A DNA stretch of 64,000 nucleotides from Plasmopara viticola. Its lineage: Eukaryota; Oomycota; Peronosporomycetes; Peronosporales; Peronosporaceae. How positions within the stretch are numbered: position 1 is the stretch's first letter; every line of letters starts with the position of its first letter. Below the pieces are notes generated by a model, which saw only the letters and a list, made by a program, of their open reading frames with translations, made no database searches and was not told the DNA's origin. The DNA is taken from contig MBPM02000021.1 in NCBI GenBank assembly GCA_001695595.3, forward strand, positions 372,001 to 436,000, read 5' to 3'. Made by a program: the position numbers and the translations under genes. Of the stretch, positions 11,936-24,191 are shown one piece after another.

Positions 11936-12830
11936 GAGAGCCGGTATCGACGCCCCTCCCAAATATCGCCACCCACTTCCCAGGTATAAGCCACAAACTA
12001 TCTTATATAAGCGCCACACCCATCGTAAAATCACACCCGTCGCAAAAGTGAATCCACATACCATACATCAAACCTAAATTTTCTCTACACATACGCCAAC
12101 ATGCCATTGGCCTCACCCCCGCGCAGACTTACGAAATCCTTGATGACGCACTGAAGTCAATGCAGAAGTTCCCACTAAGGAGAAAATTTCGACAAGAAAG
12201 GAAAGGGCTAAGAAAGACAAGCACGCAAACACCCATGTGTCGATACCGCCTTCCTATGACTAAAGACAATCACTAAATAGATAGGCTAGGTTGTGGCAGA
12301 AAAGCAATGACTCTTATTTGCATCGCCACCTGCAGTGTAAATTGTCCATGGCTACATGCTCAACACATATGAAATGTTTGAATGGAGAAACTCGCGGCCA
12401 CACGGGTTGCAAGCCCTGGAAAGTGTCTTCGCATCGTCAGTGAATAAGTGCATGACGCTGCTTAAGGAGGAACTGCAGCATACAAGATTGGCCAAGAGCA
12501 GGTTTCATCAAAGAATACGATGTGAAGGCTGATGTGAAGACGTTAAAGACCGGGCGGAGGTAAAGGTTAAGCAGTTTTTCGTCTGGAGAAGGTGGGCGAA
12601 AGTATCCATGCATGATTCCACGCTAGAAAGATAATTTTTACCCATTTCCCGTGTTCGAAAGTAACAATATTACTATCGGTATAACGTGTGCTATAATTTG
12701 TGATTTTAATAGTGTTATTAAAAAAAATCAATTTTACGACGGGTGTGGTTTTACGATTATTCAAGAGAATTTGTGGCTTATACCTGGTGTGTGTGGCGAT
12801 ACCTGGAGGCGGGGGTCGATACTGGCTCCC
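11936..12830. mobile_element. Non-autonomous DNA transposon with long terminal inverted repeats
   Basis: The left end (GAGAGCCGGTATCGAC...) and the complement of the right end (GGGAGCCAGTATCGAC...) match as imperfect inverted repeats of roughly 110-120 bp. They share further blocks such as ATCGCCAC, CAGGTATAAGCCACAAA and CACACCC.TCG. The element is flanked by a perfect 8-bp target duplication AATTTTTA (11,928-11,935 and 12,831-12,838). The 895-bp element has no substantial open frame and no transposase motif, so it is non-autonomous. An 8-bp duplication fits hAT-type elements, whereas TIRs this long are more typical of Mutator-like elements. It lies in U1 only. Confidence 0.8.
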
Positions 12831-12999
12831 AATTTTTATCATTTAAAACCCACAAAATTATCTCGTCTATTTAGAGGCTACCCAAAAAATTGCAATGGAT
12901 CTAGATGTTAACAGTCTTTAGCCCAACGACCAAGCATATCGCACTTGCGGCGTTTCTCCCTTGGCTGTGCACTTTTAGCGTGCGATAACCATTAAAGTA

Positions 13000-15900
13000 T
13001 CCACATACGCGCCAATGAGATTTCTCATCACATTGGTGTTTGCCATTCTGTCTTGCAATTAAAGACTTGTCTAGCGCTTTTGATAGTATGCGTCGCTAGT
13101 TGTGATTGCGTTCACGTATCCAACTTTTTTCTGGTTGAGTAGCACCAAAGTTAATCGAATGAGTGACCCGATACTACATTGTCAGCATTTACGAAATGTC
13201 GTCAGCGTCTTTTTTGTCATGTCTGCCATACTTGATGCATTTCCTCGCCAAAACGTTTTTGCTATGCCTTACAGAGTTGTAGTATTGTTGTTCGATGCCC
13301 TACAGCATAGTCGTTTGATGTCTCGAAATATAAAGGAACGTAATATCTAATAAGCATTAACTTTGCTTGCTTTTGAAATGCAAATGCGAGCTTGTACAGG
13401 TTTTCGCTACATCTTTCTGGCAAAAAATTAGTGCAGGTGCCGAGGGATAAGACACAGCTTTCGTCAAGACGATTTTATTAGGCAAAAACACCGCGCTGAA
13501 AATAACAACCAAAGAAAATTGCATATTTGAGTGCTCAAACAATATAGTTGGTCATATGCAGTAAAGGTTAGCGACTTTAGTTAAGGAGTACAAAATCTAT
13601 CGCAAATTTTTGTATAGCAGATGTAGCAAGAAAAGCAGTCTTGTTTTTGGCGTGTATGTTTCTCCCCGACTGCTTTTCTAGCAACACAAATGTCTTTATC
13701 TTGTTTGAACGGTAGAATGCAAAGAACCCATTAGTCCATCACTTAACAATGGTATAAGAGACAACTTCGAGTGCCTTTATATCTGAGCACGTACGGTTGC
13801 CGCCAATAGCGTTCCTTGTCGACTCCCGCACAAATTGATGCTGCAAGAAAATGGTGCGATCAATAGAAGCGTGAAAGCTGGCATCTGACCTATCGAGCAG
13901 CAACTGACCTTCCAATTGTGGCGATTTAATAAGGCGATTGGTGATACGCAGCGCAAAATTCTAGACGTACCCAGAACAACGTCTCCGCTTAATTGCTGCG
14001 AAGTTACCATTCTTGAGGAGCAAAAAAGTGTCTTATACGCAAAATTCATCTCGCTTAGTCAATTAATACCAATAACCGAGTGGTTCTATGTCACTTGTAA
14101 GCTTTTAAAAAATTATTTTGTCAATTGTACCCTCGCTCCAGGCTACAGAGGGACGCTAAATTGTTATACAAGTACTGCCGGCGTTGTGTTTATTTTTTTC
14201 AAAAGTCTATGCCGACAAGTCGAGTTTCGAAAAAAATGTAGGAGCAAATTGCAGCTTATAATCCACTATCTTTAAGCATTAAATCAATGACTTATACTAC
14301 TCTTGAGATTGAGATTGACCTCCGGTCATCCAGCCTTGCACAGATGAGTAAAAAAGTTTTTTTTGACAATATCTTTCGGTGATGCGGGTGAATAGTCCAG
14401 AGTGGTTCAATCGCCAAATAGTCGCTCGGGAGGAAGGCCTCAAAACACATCAATTTCACTGCAAAAAGTGCGCGCGCCTACGGGACGTTTTCTTCCGGTG
14501 ATCCTCAGGCACCTTCGTATTTGGGTGATGATGAAAAGTAAAAGTATCAGCGGATACTGGCCTGACGCCTCGCTTGCCGAATTGTACCGACGCAAGTTGC
14601 CATCTTATAAGTAATAAAATCAATTAAGTCTGACGAGGACCTTCCAGATCAGTATTAATTACCGACGCAGGTCATGGCACCAGATAGTATGCGCATCTAC
14701 TTTGTGTGCGAGCTTTTAAATGTTTATTTCTTGTCGTCTCATAAAGGGCTGTTTTTCGAGCGCGATCCTTAGTAACCATGCGTGCACTGTAGTAACGCAT
14801 CGAATACCGCCTCTCAGCGCCTTAAGAATGAAAATCAGGATAAAATCTGGATATATCCCGGGATTATTCAAGCACAGCTGCCATTGCAATCTAATCAAAG
14901 AGGAGTAATCTCTTAAAATGCTACCATCCAAACGCCACCCACGTTAAAGGAAGCGTTTTCCATCCTGAGATTGGAATAGTTTTCCCATCTGGTAAATCGA
15001 ACACGGCTTACTCTCGAGCTGCCTCGGGTTTGCCATGATGTCAAGCTGTGCGCCAAAAGCCTGTATTACGAGCACAGATATTGAGTACGCCCATTATGTC
15101 TTAACGTGCGACTGAAATAGCGCGATTTACCTCCGAAACGTCAGTTTCTTCTAGTTCCAAATTGCGGCCAGCCAAATTTTTTTAATGAGACTTGCGAAGC
15201 AGGATGACTGCACCAAATAGCAAAGAGCTCAAGGTGTCCGTAATAGTGCCTTTGCTCCATTAAGTCTTCTCTATAATGTGACAATAGGCTTAGAGAGAAA
15301 AGTGGTCATTCTATGGCATTTTATTTATGAGGAGCCACAGTTTTTTGTGCGATAGAATTTTAATGCTCAATTTGCTTTATTAGTTGGCCTGCCGCTGATT
15401 CTCATTTGGCCACATGAACTACGAGATCCAATGCAGAAAAATACCGCTCATTAAAGCTCGAGGCGTTGAAATATGTCGGAATTTCATGTTTCTACGCAAT
15501 ATGCTTGAAGTTTAACCAGCCGCTCAAAGCGCACAGCTTTAATGCATGTTCGGCCCCATTTTCATTGCGGTCAATATAGCCGTGGCCATGGGCATCATTA
15601 ACCCCCATATATCCATCCGTACTCGCCTTGCTTGCAAAGTTTGAGCACGCTAGAGACTATAAAGATTTGTGATTAACTCGGATCACAAAACCATTTTAGA
15701 CGTTCCAGATAAATCGTTATGGACGTCGACATCATATTGTGGCTTAATCAGATATGTAAATACTTAACTAAACAGTTCCTATCTTGCTTCCATAATATAA
15801 AATCCGAGATTTATGGTGTTCATCACATCGCTTAAACTGTATCCTTTTATTCAAGAAATTTGGATGTTCCCGAACACCGTTATTTCAAGTGCAATTTATT

Positions 15901-18250
15901 GCTTTGCAGATCAAATATTATTCTAACAAGAAAACTAGGTTAAAGGTAAAGAACTTGAAGTAAACGTTTGTTCGAGCTTGTCTCCGCTATCCCCTGCTTT
16001 AATGAGTAAGCAGTACACGTTGGAGTCTTAGTTTATCTATAAAATAGGTCAAGCTTGTTGATATAAGGGCTATCAATATGAATGTAACATATCACTGACC
16101 AATTGATGTCCTGTGTGACCTAAGGACACCGGTGACCTTTTTAACAATTTGAGTAAAGTATTTTAAATGCCGCAATTACTTATCCGACACCTTCGTGCTC
16201 ACAAGATCAGGTCGATGTCGCTCGGAAAATTAATTAGCGCTAAATTTGCCGTATCGATTGATAATAATGTATACTATGTACGTGTTAAGTAAGTGCAATG
16301 CGTCTTGGCATCCTTTTCTGCAAAGAAGAAGTACAATACAGGCTCGTAGCTGATATATGCGCTGTAAGCCCGGCAATTTTTCTGTTTAGAAGCTTTCCAC
16401 TATGCTGATACTTATTAACTCAAGGACTGATCGTACACGAAAGCGTGTCGGGAACAGATTAAGCTCGACAGGTTTGTGCTCAACGCGGGATTATATTTTA
16501 CAAAGAACCAGGAATATCTTGCAATCCATTGAGACAAGTGGGACGTTCCTGTCCTTAAAAATGGGCTGTCTGTCTATACCACGAAGAAAAAAGGCTTAAA
16601 GTCAAGGAAATGCACTTAAACATCACTAGTGCGTACTTTGGCAAACGATTTTCTGTCATGAACGAGGTGGTCACGCTCAATAGCATAAAGCTGCCTATAC
16701 TGGATTAATCGTGATTGTCCTCATCAATTTGTAGCAATGCGTAGCCAATGGCATTGTCAAAAGCGTTGTAGACCGCTATGTCAGGTACAGTAAAGCCAAA
16801 GCGAGTCCTTGCCGAAGGCTTTCTTGGTGCTAGTAGAGCCGTTTTGGTGCTAGAAGCGCTAGCAATATATTCGACAGAGGCGTGCTAGCCCCGCATAACA
16901 AGCCACTGTACAGGTATATATAGCTTCCAATGCCTACAAACTTCCTCTAATACATTCGCGACCGTAGCGTAGGCCATGCAGAAATAGCTCTCACTTATTC
17001 AGGGTGTGCATGAAAACTATGACGAAGCAGCCGTCATCTTTAATCTCCCCTGTCGCAAATTGTGGATCTGGCATAACATTTCTGACACATAAAATTGTTC
17101 TTGACAGCCTGATAGGTATTTTAGAGCCAGTTGATCATCTTTGAATTAGCTAAAGTCAGAACACAAGTATGTCTTGACAGTGCGTTTGATAGCTTTTGTC
17201 GCATAAATTGTCCTCCATACTCTGCCGCTAGACGCATAATTTGGTGTGAGGGAATATGCGATTCCCTAGTTTGCATTTGGTAGAAGCCATCTACTCAACG
17301 ATGTGCACTACACAATGTGCACCCGAGCATGATGTTAAGTAACACAGCTTTTTGTGGGATAGGCGTTTGTATATTTGCTTATCCTATTATAAGCATAAGC
17401 TGGTCGCCAATTTTCGTTTAGTGGTCTAGCACAGAAGCAAAATTTGACTTACTCACCATGCACCTCTTTGCTGCTCTTGTTGCATATGTCATTGCTTACT
17501 AATGCATCATTTCTTTCCCGCAACGAGCTTGACTTTGTATTTCTTCCTCTTTTATTTGAAAAAAAGATCTTGATCGTGGGTTTATGGAAGCCACATCTAA
17601 GTATTCCTTTGAAGATATGAATATCAGATATCTAGGATCATAGTCCAGGCGAAGCGTACACTGCCTATGAAGCTGATTTAAGATGTCCCTAGACGAAAAG
17701 CGCATATAAATTATCAAGAGGCTTTATCATCTTTGATCACGCCGCATCCAAGATTTTTCAATTCTAGCTCAGCCACTAGCACAATAGCTTCGATTCCTTT
17801 GAGACTCAGTATTTAGAGCATCTCTGGAAGCGTCTTCGATAAAAGAGCACCTGCTGTAACGTGACGACCAGTCAAACCTTCGATATTGAATGATTTGTGA
17901 CTCGTCGTCAGGTTTGTTCATGGTTTTTTCTATTGCATCTCTATTCTATTTTAAGAAGAGCTATGCTCTCTGGTATTGATCGTACTTTGCTACCTTCTTT
18001 GCCTTGGGACCTTTGCTTCCTGTTTGCTGAACTTTGTCATCTGTAGCTGGTTTTTCGATTCTCACCGATAACTCTACCCTACCCACGTTTATTTGCGAAC
18101 ATGTGTTAGTCGCTTATGGAGCTTTGTTGCTCACAGTCGGCGGTGCTGTCTTACTGAAGTATATGCTGTCTTTAGCAACAGCTGATGTTTTAGCAAAAGT
18201 TGATTACCCACCCAAGCAAAGACGTCATTAAGTCTACAACAGATTAAATA
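13000..18250 (-). pseudogene. Gene X remnant in U1 (multi-exon, product not recognised)
   Basis: Minus-strand exon-like pieces match gene X in U2/U3. 18,050-18,230 resembles STFA...AVAKDSI. About 16,990-17,090 reads GEIKDDGCFVI..MHTLNK, against EEIEDDGYFVMRSVHTLSK in U2. 15,131-15,165 reads NLELEETDVSE. A 70-nt candidate intron at 15,061-15,130 (GTAAAT...ATACAG) follows, then AFGAQLDIMANPRQLESK. The intron has the same length and borders in U2 and U3, and splicing it keeps phase 0. Stops in the later part (for example near 14,945) and gaps between pieces show it is broken. The function is unknown. Confidence 0.4.
13629..13679. other. 12-bp perfect stem-loop in U1 (arms 13,629-13,640 and 13,668-13,679)
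   Basis: AGAAAAGCAGTC pairs completely with GACTGCTTTTCT across a 27-nt loop. The orthologous hairpins in U2 and U3 carry two coordinated base-pair changes, described under findings. No protein motif overlaps it. Confidence 0.6.
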
Positions 18251-18419
18251 TGTTTATCGTTAATACGCTTCTGGGCGACAAATTATCCAGAATTTCGACT
18301 AATGACTCGTATGTGTTACAAGGGAGGAGATATAATTCACCATAGCCGTATTATGCAGAAATAGGAGCTGACATCAATGGCCTTTCCCCGCTATTCGATC
18401 CCAATTTTTGCAACGATAA

Positions 18420-18850
18420 TGTAACACAGTCGTGGAGGATGCGATTGAAGCCGGCCGTCGGACGAGGCTGAGGTGAGGGCGAGGTAAAGTCGTAGAGGAG
18501 CGATAATGGCTGTAGCAAGTTAATAAGTGATATTAATTGAAGAGCTCTTGCGATTTATTTTCTTGCTACAACCTAAATGGTGGCTCTCAGCCATCTACTG
18601 CTACCATCCTAAAAAATTTAAATCTTCTTTTATTCCAATTGGCGTTTTACAAAGGCTAGATTTCTCTAATCCAATATTGTCTCTTGGTTCCCAACGATTA
18701 TGGGACATTAGGAACTGTCTTCTGGTCGAAAACCGTATAATTGCTTATATCTATGGATAGTACTAATGCTTATGTATTTTGGGAATATTCTCATTATTTT
18801 GCGTAAAAGCCGCTACCGGCAAAACTTCCAGTGACGACAGTTACGTCACT
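18420..18850 (-). repeat. 3' LTR of G1
   Basis: About 431 bp. On the plus strand it begins TGTAACACAGTCGTGGAGG and ends GTTACGTCACT. The outer dinucleotide at the inner edge has mutated (AG instead of TG on the minus strand). It is clearly diverged from the 5' LTR of the same element, for example GATTTATTTTC against GACTTCTTTTC, which indicates an old insertion or an exchange between elements. The sequence just inside lacks an obvious polypurine tract. Confidence 0.8.
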
Positions 18851-18949
18851 TGACCTCAAAAACGATGCCGACTTTAAATAGATAGGGCTCATCTCTCTGA
18901 GTTCCCAGGAGAAGTCGATGAGTCCGAAAATTGGCTTTAGATTTTCCAC

Positions 18950-20065
18950 GGGCTCGCAAGTGGCTTGCTTTTTGGTTTCACCAAGCAACCGAACTTAATG
19001 CTGTAAGTTTCTCTTGTACTTGCGATATCCAATAACGGCTTTAACGAAATGTTTCCCAGAGCCATCGACCAACTGACCTTGTCCTTCTTTTGCCGGTGCT
19101 TGGGGTCCTTTCAATACGGCTTGCACATTAAAGATTGAAGTGTGAAACACTGAGTGCAGCTTTAACGCCTTCGCTAATTTTAAGTCATAGAGATTTCACG
19201 AAACTCTTTTCACGATCGGGAATGGGCCAATATATCTTGGCGCGAGTTTCTTCGATTAAGCAAATCTCTTGTGACAAATAACCAAATTTTCGCCGTCTAA
19301 AAGCACCATATCGCCAACTCAAAAGTTTTGGACAAGACTTTTCTTGTCATAACAGTACTTCGAACGCTCTTGTGCCTCGTTCATCCAGTCATGCGCGAAC
19401 TTGAGTGAAGTTTCTTGACGCAGTAGGGAGTCTTGTGCTGATTTTTCTAGCTTACGAGTTTCTGGATCTGATTCCACATCATCCGAACATATTGTAGATC
19501 CACTTCGAACGGTGACATTCCAATTGTAGAGTGTACGAGATGATTATAGGATATCTCAGCCAAATGCAAGAAGTCATCTCAGTCATTCTGTGCTGGGTCG
19601 ACGACATTTCGGAGATAATTTCCACTAACACGAATAGTTCTTTCTGTTTGTCCATCCGTTTGCGGCCTATAAGCTGAAGCCAAATTGTGTTACGTTCCCA
19701 CAGCAGACACGATTGCTTGCCATAACTTAGTTTGAAGTTGGTGTCTTGAGCGGACAGAATGGACTTCAGTATGCCATGGTCTTTCACATATTTCTTCATA
19801 ATGACTTTTGCAATTTCCGCAGTATCATCCGTTGTCTTCGCAGCGATGAACATGGGTCGTTTGATCATGCGATCAACAATCACTATGACGGCATAGTAAC
19901 CACATTTGGACCTCGGTAAAGACACGACGAAGTCCGTAGAAATGTAAAACCATCTGCCTCTTTGATATACAAGGGCCGAATTAATTTTGGCAGTTTGGTG
20001 TACCTAGCCTTGTTGCACTGACACATTTCGCATGTGTTGACATAGCGCTTGAAGTACTTCGTCAT
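18950..20065 (-). pseudogene. G1 integrase and C-terminal chromodomain region
   Basis: At about 19,990-20,065 lies the CC half of an HHCC zinc finger (VNTCEMCQCNKAR). The integrase core follows at 19,479-19,925 with RSKCGYYAVIVIVDRMIKRP and ILSAQDTNF, which holds the second catalytic Asp (canonical SxRDxxF). The DGQTER region of the third motif is frameshifted (RMDKQKE). Further down, VGDMVLLDGENL and KKLAPRYIGPFPI show the GPF-type integrase C-terminus, and VIGYRKYKRN the start of a chromodomain. The end differs from G2/G3, merging into unrelated codons before the LTR. Confidence 0.75.
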
Positions 20066-20579
20066 TTTTGGCCAGTAGTACTCTTGACGCCAGGCCAGAT
20101 ACGTCTTGTAAAGTCCTGGGTGGCCTGCCGATACAGAGTTTTAGTTCTCACATGTGACGAGATTAATCAGATCTTCGTCGTCCGAAATCTACAGTCGTGG
20201 AGGCTCATCTTCGCCAGTTTGGTAATACAAAACATCGACTTGCAAGGAGTACTTTGGCATATTGTCTCCGCTTTTCAGCTTTCTAAGGATCTACTTTAGG
20301 TCTCTATTTCATGCATACGTGGTCTTTGCAAATAGAGCAACTGTGATCTTGTTCGTCCTGGTTGTCGCCACGATCTCGCGGTTATAAACCGCTTCCAGAA
20401 GCACTTGCAAGCTAACTTGGGCAGCTTTACTGTCAAATTTCGGATTGCGTGACAGTGCATAAGTCACGGTGTTAGTTTCACCGGAAATCCATTTGAACAA
20501 AAGCCGAGATTTAGCAAGCTCATTAAGCTATCGAGCTACTCTGCGATTCGTAGTCTTCTGCGTCAGGATAATCTCAATA

Positions 20580-21840
20580 CTTTTGTGCTCCGTTTCGACC
20601 GTAAATGGTTGATCGAGAAATTATACACGCCATACTCTTAGCGCGTGCATAATTGCAACTAGCTCTTGCTCACAAACAGAACCATTTAACTCGGCTGGCC
20701 TCATCTTCCGACAAGTAAAAGCAATTAGATGCTCTCGCTCAATCTCCTTTTGAAACAAGGCTACCCCTATTGCAAAATTTGAGGCATCCGTTTGCATATT
20801 AAATAATTTCGAAATGTTTAAAAGACTTAGAACGGGTGGGAGATTCAAGCAACGCTTAAGTTCTGTGAAGCGACGTAACTGATCGTCCGAGAGCTTAATC
20901 GCTTCTCAAGGACGTTTTTTTTCTTAATACTGTCGTGGAGTCGTCCTGCAATTTGCGCGAAGTCCCTGTAAAATCTTGAGACATCGACTGTAGTGCCTGA
21001 AAAGCACTTATTTGCTTCTTTGTCTTAGGAATTGACCAATCTGTGCTGATCTCAATTTCGTTGGGGTCTATTCGGGTGCCGTTTCGTTCGACAAAGTCTT
21101 GTAGGCACGGGATCATCTCCACGCAGAAATGGCACTTTGAAAATTGATGTAATCTTGCTGGTCTTCACACCGTTTGAGTACACGATTTAAAGCCGTTACG
21201 TGGTCTGCGACATCTTCACTTTGTGTAAACACGTAGATGTCGTCAAAGACATCTAAAAAATCTCGAAAATCTTTCTGCAAAAGCCGCTTGAACGTACCCG
21301 GACTTTCGCTCAGTCTAACGAAAGTGACTAGATATCCAAAAAGACCATCTGGGGTATAAATCCGGTAAATTGTATATATGATTCACGCAATTTAAGCTGA
21401 TAGTAATCCCAAAGTAGGTCCATGCAAGAAAACTAATGACTTCCGGACATGGCGATAATTATGAACGATTCGGCAAGTACACGCTTCTTGACACGAAACG
21501 TTAGTGCCGAAAAGGCATACGTATTTGGTCGAACAATGCCTGCTATAACCATCTCTTTGGTTTATTCTTGGATTGTTCTGCGCTGATCAGGACTCTGGTG
21601 CCATTGTTTGACGGATATCGGCTTGGTATCTGGCTTGACCAAAATCTCGTGCTCAATTTCTTCCCGTACTGGAGGTGTCTCGCTTAAAAGCTCCATGCGA
21701 AATACTGTTTTCGCATACTTGTGTCGCGTTGATAAGCCGGATCCTCTTAAGCGATTCCTATCCTTGATTCTTGAAGCGCTCAGCTCTTTCAATTTCATAA
21801 GGGTTGACGACAAAGACAGCTTCAATGTCATTGCCATGTC
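20580..21840 (-). pseudogene. G1 reverse transcriptase and RNase H
   Basis: At 21,562-21,837, KPDTKPISVKQWHQSPDQRR is the conserved entry to the Gypsy RT fingers. The palm box FDD-type sequence (DDIYVFTQSED) is at about 21,210-21,245. The RT thumb link RIDPNEIEISTDW sits at 21,040-21,080. RNase H at 20,621-20,848 reads FNMQTDASNFAIGVALFQKE and later AELNGSVCEQELVAIMHAL, so two catalytic acids (TDAS Asp and the Glu of EQEL) are visible. Stops and frameshifts separate the blocks. Confidence 0.8.
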
Positions 21841-22052
21841 GCAACATTCTTAAAGAAATAGTGAGAGGAAATTAGCTGCGTCATCCCTTGACACCCATGG
21901 TGGCCATGTTGCCGATAGTAATAAAAAACTTGTGGCTCTGATTGATTTCAGCCTTTCGTTGTCCAGCGGTCCATCTGGACGGATGTTATTATTCGAATTT
22001 AGTCAAATTGCCGATTGGTGCTATATGTTGGAGAAGACATGCTCCCTGTAGT

Positions 22053-22322
22053 TCAGTTAGAATCGGGATTTCGCCCACGAAGCCACATCATGCCAATAGC
22101 AACATCCTTATTTTCAGGAACAAGCATGACTTGGAACGTTCCCGATGAAATGGGAAAACCAGGTATATGAAAGTTTATGTGCACCGTTCGTCGAAAGCGG
22201 TGAACAACCTGGTCGTAAGCAAGGTCGACTTGCATCATCTCACCCTTTGTTATTTCGAGCTCAAATTGCTTCACCAAGTCTTTGAATATGTCGTTAAGAC
22301 TACATCCGTTGTCGATGAACAC
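22053..22322 (-). pseudogene. G1 retroviral-type aspartic protease
   Basis: A 90-residue open stretch begins FIDNGCSLND, aligned with the FIDTG(A/C)S active site. The Thr/Ser after the catalytic Asp is replaced by Asn. It continues through an IPG-containing strand to VAIGMMWLRGRNPD, the usual end of Gypsy proteases (GMPWL..HNP). The altered active site suggests loss of activity. G2 carries a different lesion at the same motif (DTV). Confidence 0.7.
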
Positions 22323-22329
22323 GGTTACG

Positions 22330-23359
22330 GGTCTTTCTTGATCAAAGTCGTTAAAATCTTGAGCTTCAACTTCTGAGGTAGCACGTAGTGTACCTCAAAT
22401 ATGACGATTCGCTTCCATACATTTACGAGCTGTACATTGCGGCGATAAATGGACAACAACGCCACAATTGTTAAATGACGCCGATTAGTCCAATTGTCGT
22501 TCCTGTTCTTCCTCTTGTTAAAACGCTTTTGTTTAAGAGGTCGTGGCTTGTTCGCACGATAGCCTGATTCTAAAGGCACCGTTTTAACGACTTGGTCGAT
22601 ATACGATTTGGCCTGCCCGAGTAATGGGCAAATTTGAAATTGGAGGTAACTTCAATGGCCTCATAAAGAGCACTCCGATTCTCTTCTTTATCTTCTTTGC
22701 GGTGTCTTCCCAAAACTCATGCTAAAAAAAGAATCGCTTTTCCAACTCACTGATTTTCAATTCAGTTGGAGACGTCAAGTTCTGGAATTTAAAAACGTAT
22801 TCATGGATAGATTCCCTTTGTTTTGGGTGTATCATCTTCACTCAAAGATCATGCTCGAAAACCTTAGGCGCAAAGCGTGTGCGCAATTAGGATTTGAATA
22901 GCGCCCTTGTCTTGCGAAGGTTCATGCGCTCGCAGTCGGCGATGAAGAAACGGTCTATTTCGTACGGATTTGTCTAAACCACTTGGATAAGCATCACAAA
23001 GTCGGACGACTCTGTTGTCATCAGGTAACGCTTGTTGGCGTAGTACTCCTCAATGGCGAAGATCCATAATTCGATATCTTCGCCAAACCCCCCTTCATAA
23101 ACAGGAGGATGTTTTTTCTTCTGCTCGTCTCATGATGCAAGGAGAAGCTCGAAGCGCTCATTAGCCTGTTGCATTTAAGCTTGCATTTGGGCTTGCATCT
23201 GAGCTTACGAGTGAGATAGAACTGTAGTTGCTGCATGGACAGTGTGTCTTGTTCTGTCACTGCAGAGGGCGCTACATTAGGCTGTGCGATTGATTCCGCT
23301 TGGTCATTTGCACTTGCCGCATCTTGCGGAGTCGGCACTCGCGATCTTGAGCACGACAT
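22330..23359 (-). pseudogene. G1 gag
   Basis: The N-terminal stretch at 23,021-23,359 starts with an ATG and reads SRSRVPTPQDAASANDQAE, then DTLSMQQLQFYL, matching the G2 gag start. The nucleocapsid knuckle near 22,436-22,475 reads FNNCGVVVHLSPQC. Its first Cys has become Phe, whereas G2 keeps the complete CX2CX4HX4C. The middle of gag is broken by stops. Confidence 0.7.
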
Positions 23360-24191
23360 TGGCCATAAAGTTTCGTCATCGTCAGGAGCGCTTATTCGGC
23401 TCTGTTGACAAGGTCTTGGGTTTGGAGATGGGCGCTCAGTCTTACGGCCTCATTGTTGAGCCATACTTGCTGTATTCCTCAGCCCCCTTTGTGTATTCTA
23501 CCAGAACTTAAAAAACTCATGAAAAAAGAATCGAAACTGATTTGATTTTGTTTTACAGCCTACGCATTTTGTATAGATGGTTAAAATGGTCTAATGAACC
23601 TTCCAAAGCTCTAAGGTTTTTTTAAAAGGTGCTTCAGGTTTTCAGTGGTGTTATGCAGGCACCTAAGCCCTTACAATTTGCAGTCTTGTTTCGGTGAGTC
23701 GGACAAGCTTCAGCTCTTTCATCGCTGATAATCACAAGTATTCTCGCAGCTTGTCGAGCTTCTTGTTACGGCTTATTAGAGATTCAGTGGTTTTGATGAA
23801 CGGGTTTGTGAGTTCACCACTCTTCGTTTTTCCGTACAACGAAGCCGAACGAAGCAGCTTAAACGTATTAAATAAAGAGCAAGCAAAGCCGAGTGAGCAA
23901 CTTGCCTGGGAGTCATTCTCCGTGTATCAGTAGCGCGGCAGAAGTAACTTGAAGACAAAAGCACGAAGCCACAGACCAACTGAAAGAGTTCCAGATGTTT
24001 GTACCACACTAGCGTGCAGCCACACTAATCAACCACTGAACGTTAAGGTCGTGCCGTAAAACAACCCTTCGTAATCTAGTACTTCCCACTATGTGACTCG
24101 TACCAATAATCATAGGATGACACGCATTTCACTATTTGACCTCGAGCACCCTTGCTTCGAACTCTTGAACTTGACACGACAAGTGCTACTA
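23360..24191 (-). other. G1 leader between 5' LTR and gag
   Basis: About 830 bp, conserved in G2 (42,937-43,769). It includes paired motifs such as CACTATGTGACTCG and GTGCTACTATGTAACAC next to the LTR. Open stretches in both strands (for example 23,694-23,933) are also in G2 but have no recognised domain. I could not assign a primer-binding site to a tRNA. Confidence 0.5.

Larger units (their letters stand above)
10130..18419. repeat. U1: diverged, truncated first copy of the tandem unit
   Basis: Islands of similarity to U2/U3 occur in the same order: 10.28 kb with 25.02 kb (GTTTGCTGCCATGAGT), 11.2 with 25.98, 12.92 with 27.69 (ACAGTCTTTAGCCC), 13.1 with 27.9, 13.63 with 28.2, 14.5 with 29.1, 15.06 with 29.85, 17.0 with 32.1 and 18.05 with 33.2 kb. 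U1 is much more diverged than U2 and U3 are from each other. Similarity ends at the G1 LTR, so the part matching 33.5-38.4 kb, including the START/FYVE gene, is missing. About 1 kb matching 26.65-27.65 kb and about 0.4 kb matching 30.92-31.31 kb are also absent. Confidence 0.75.
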
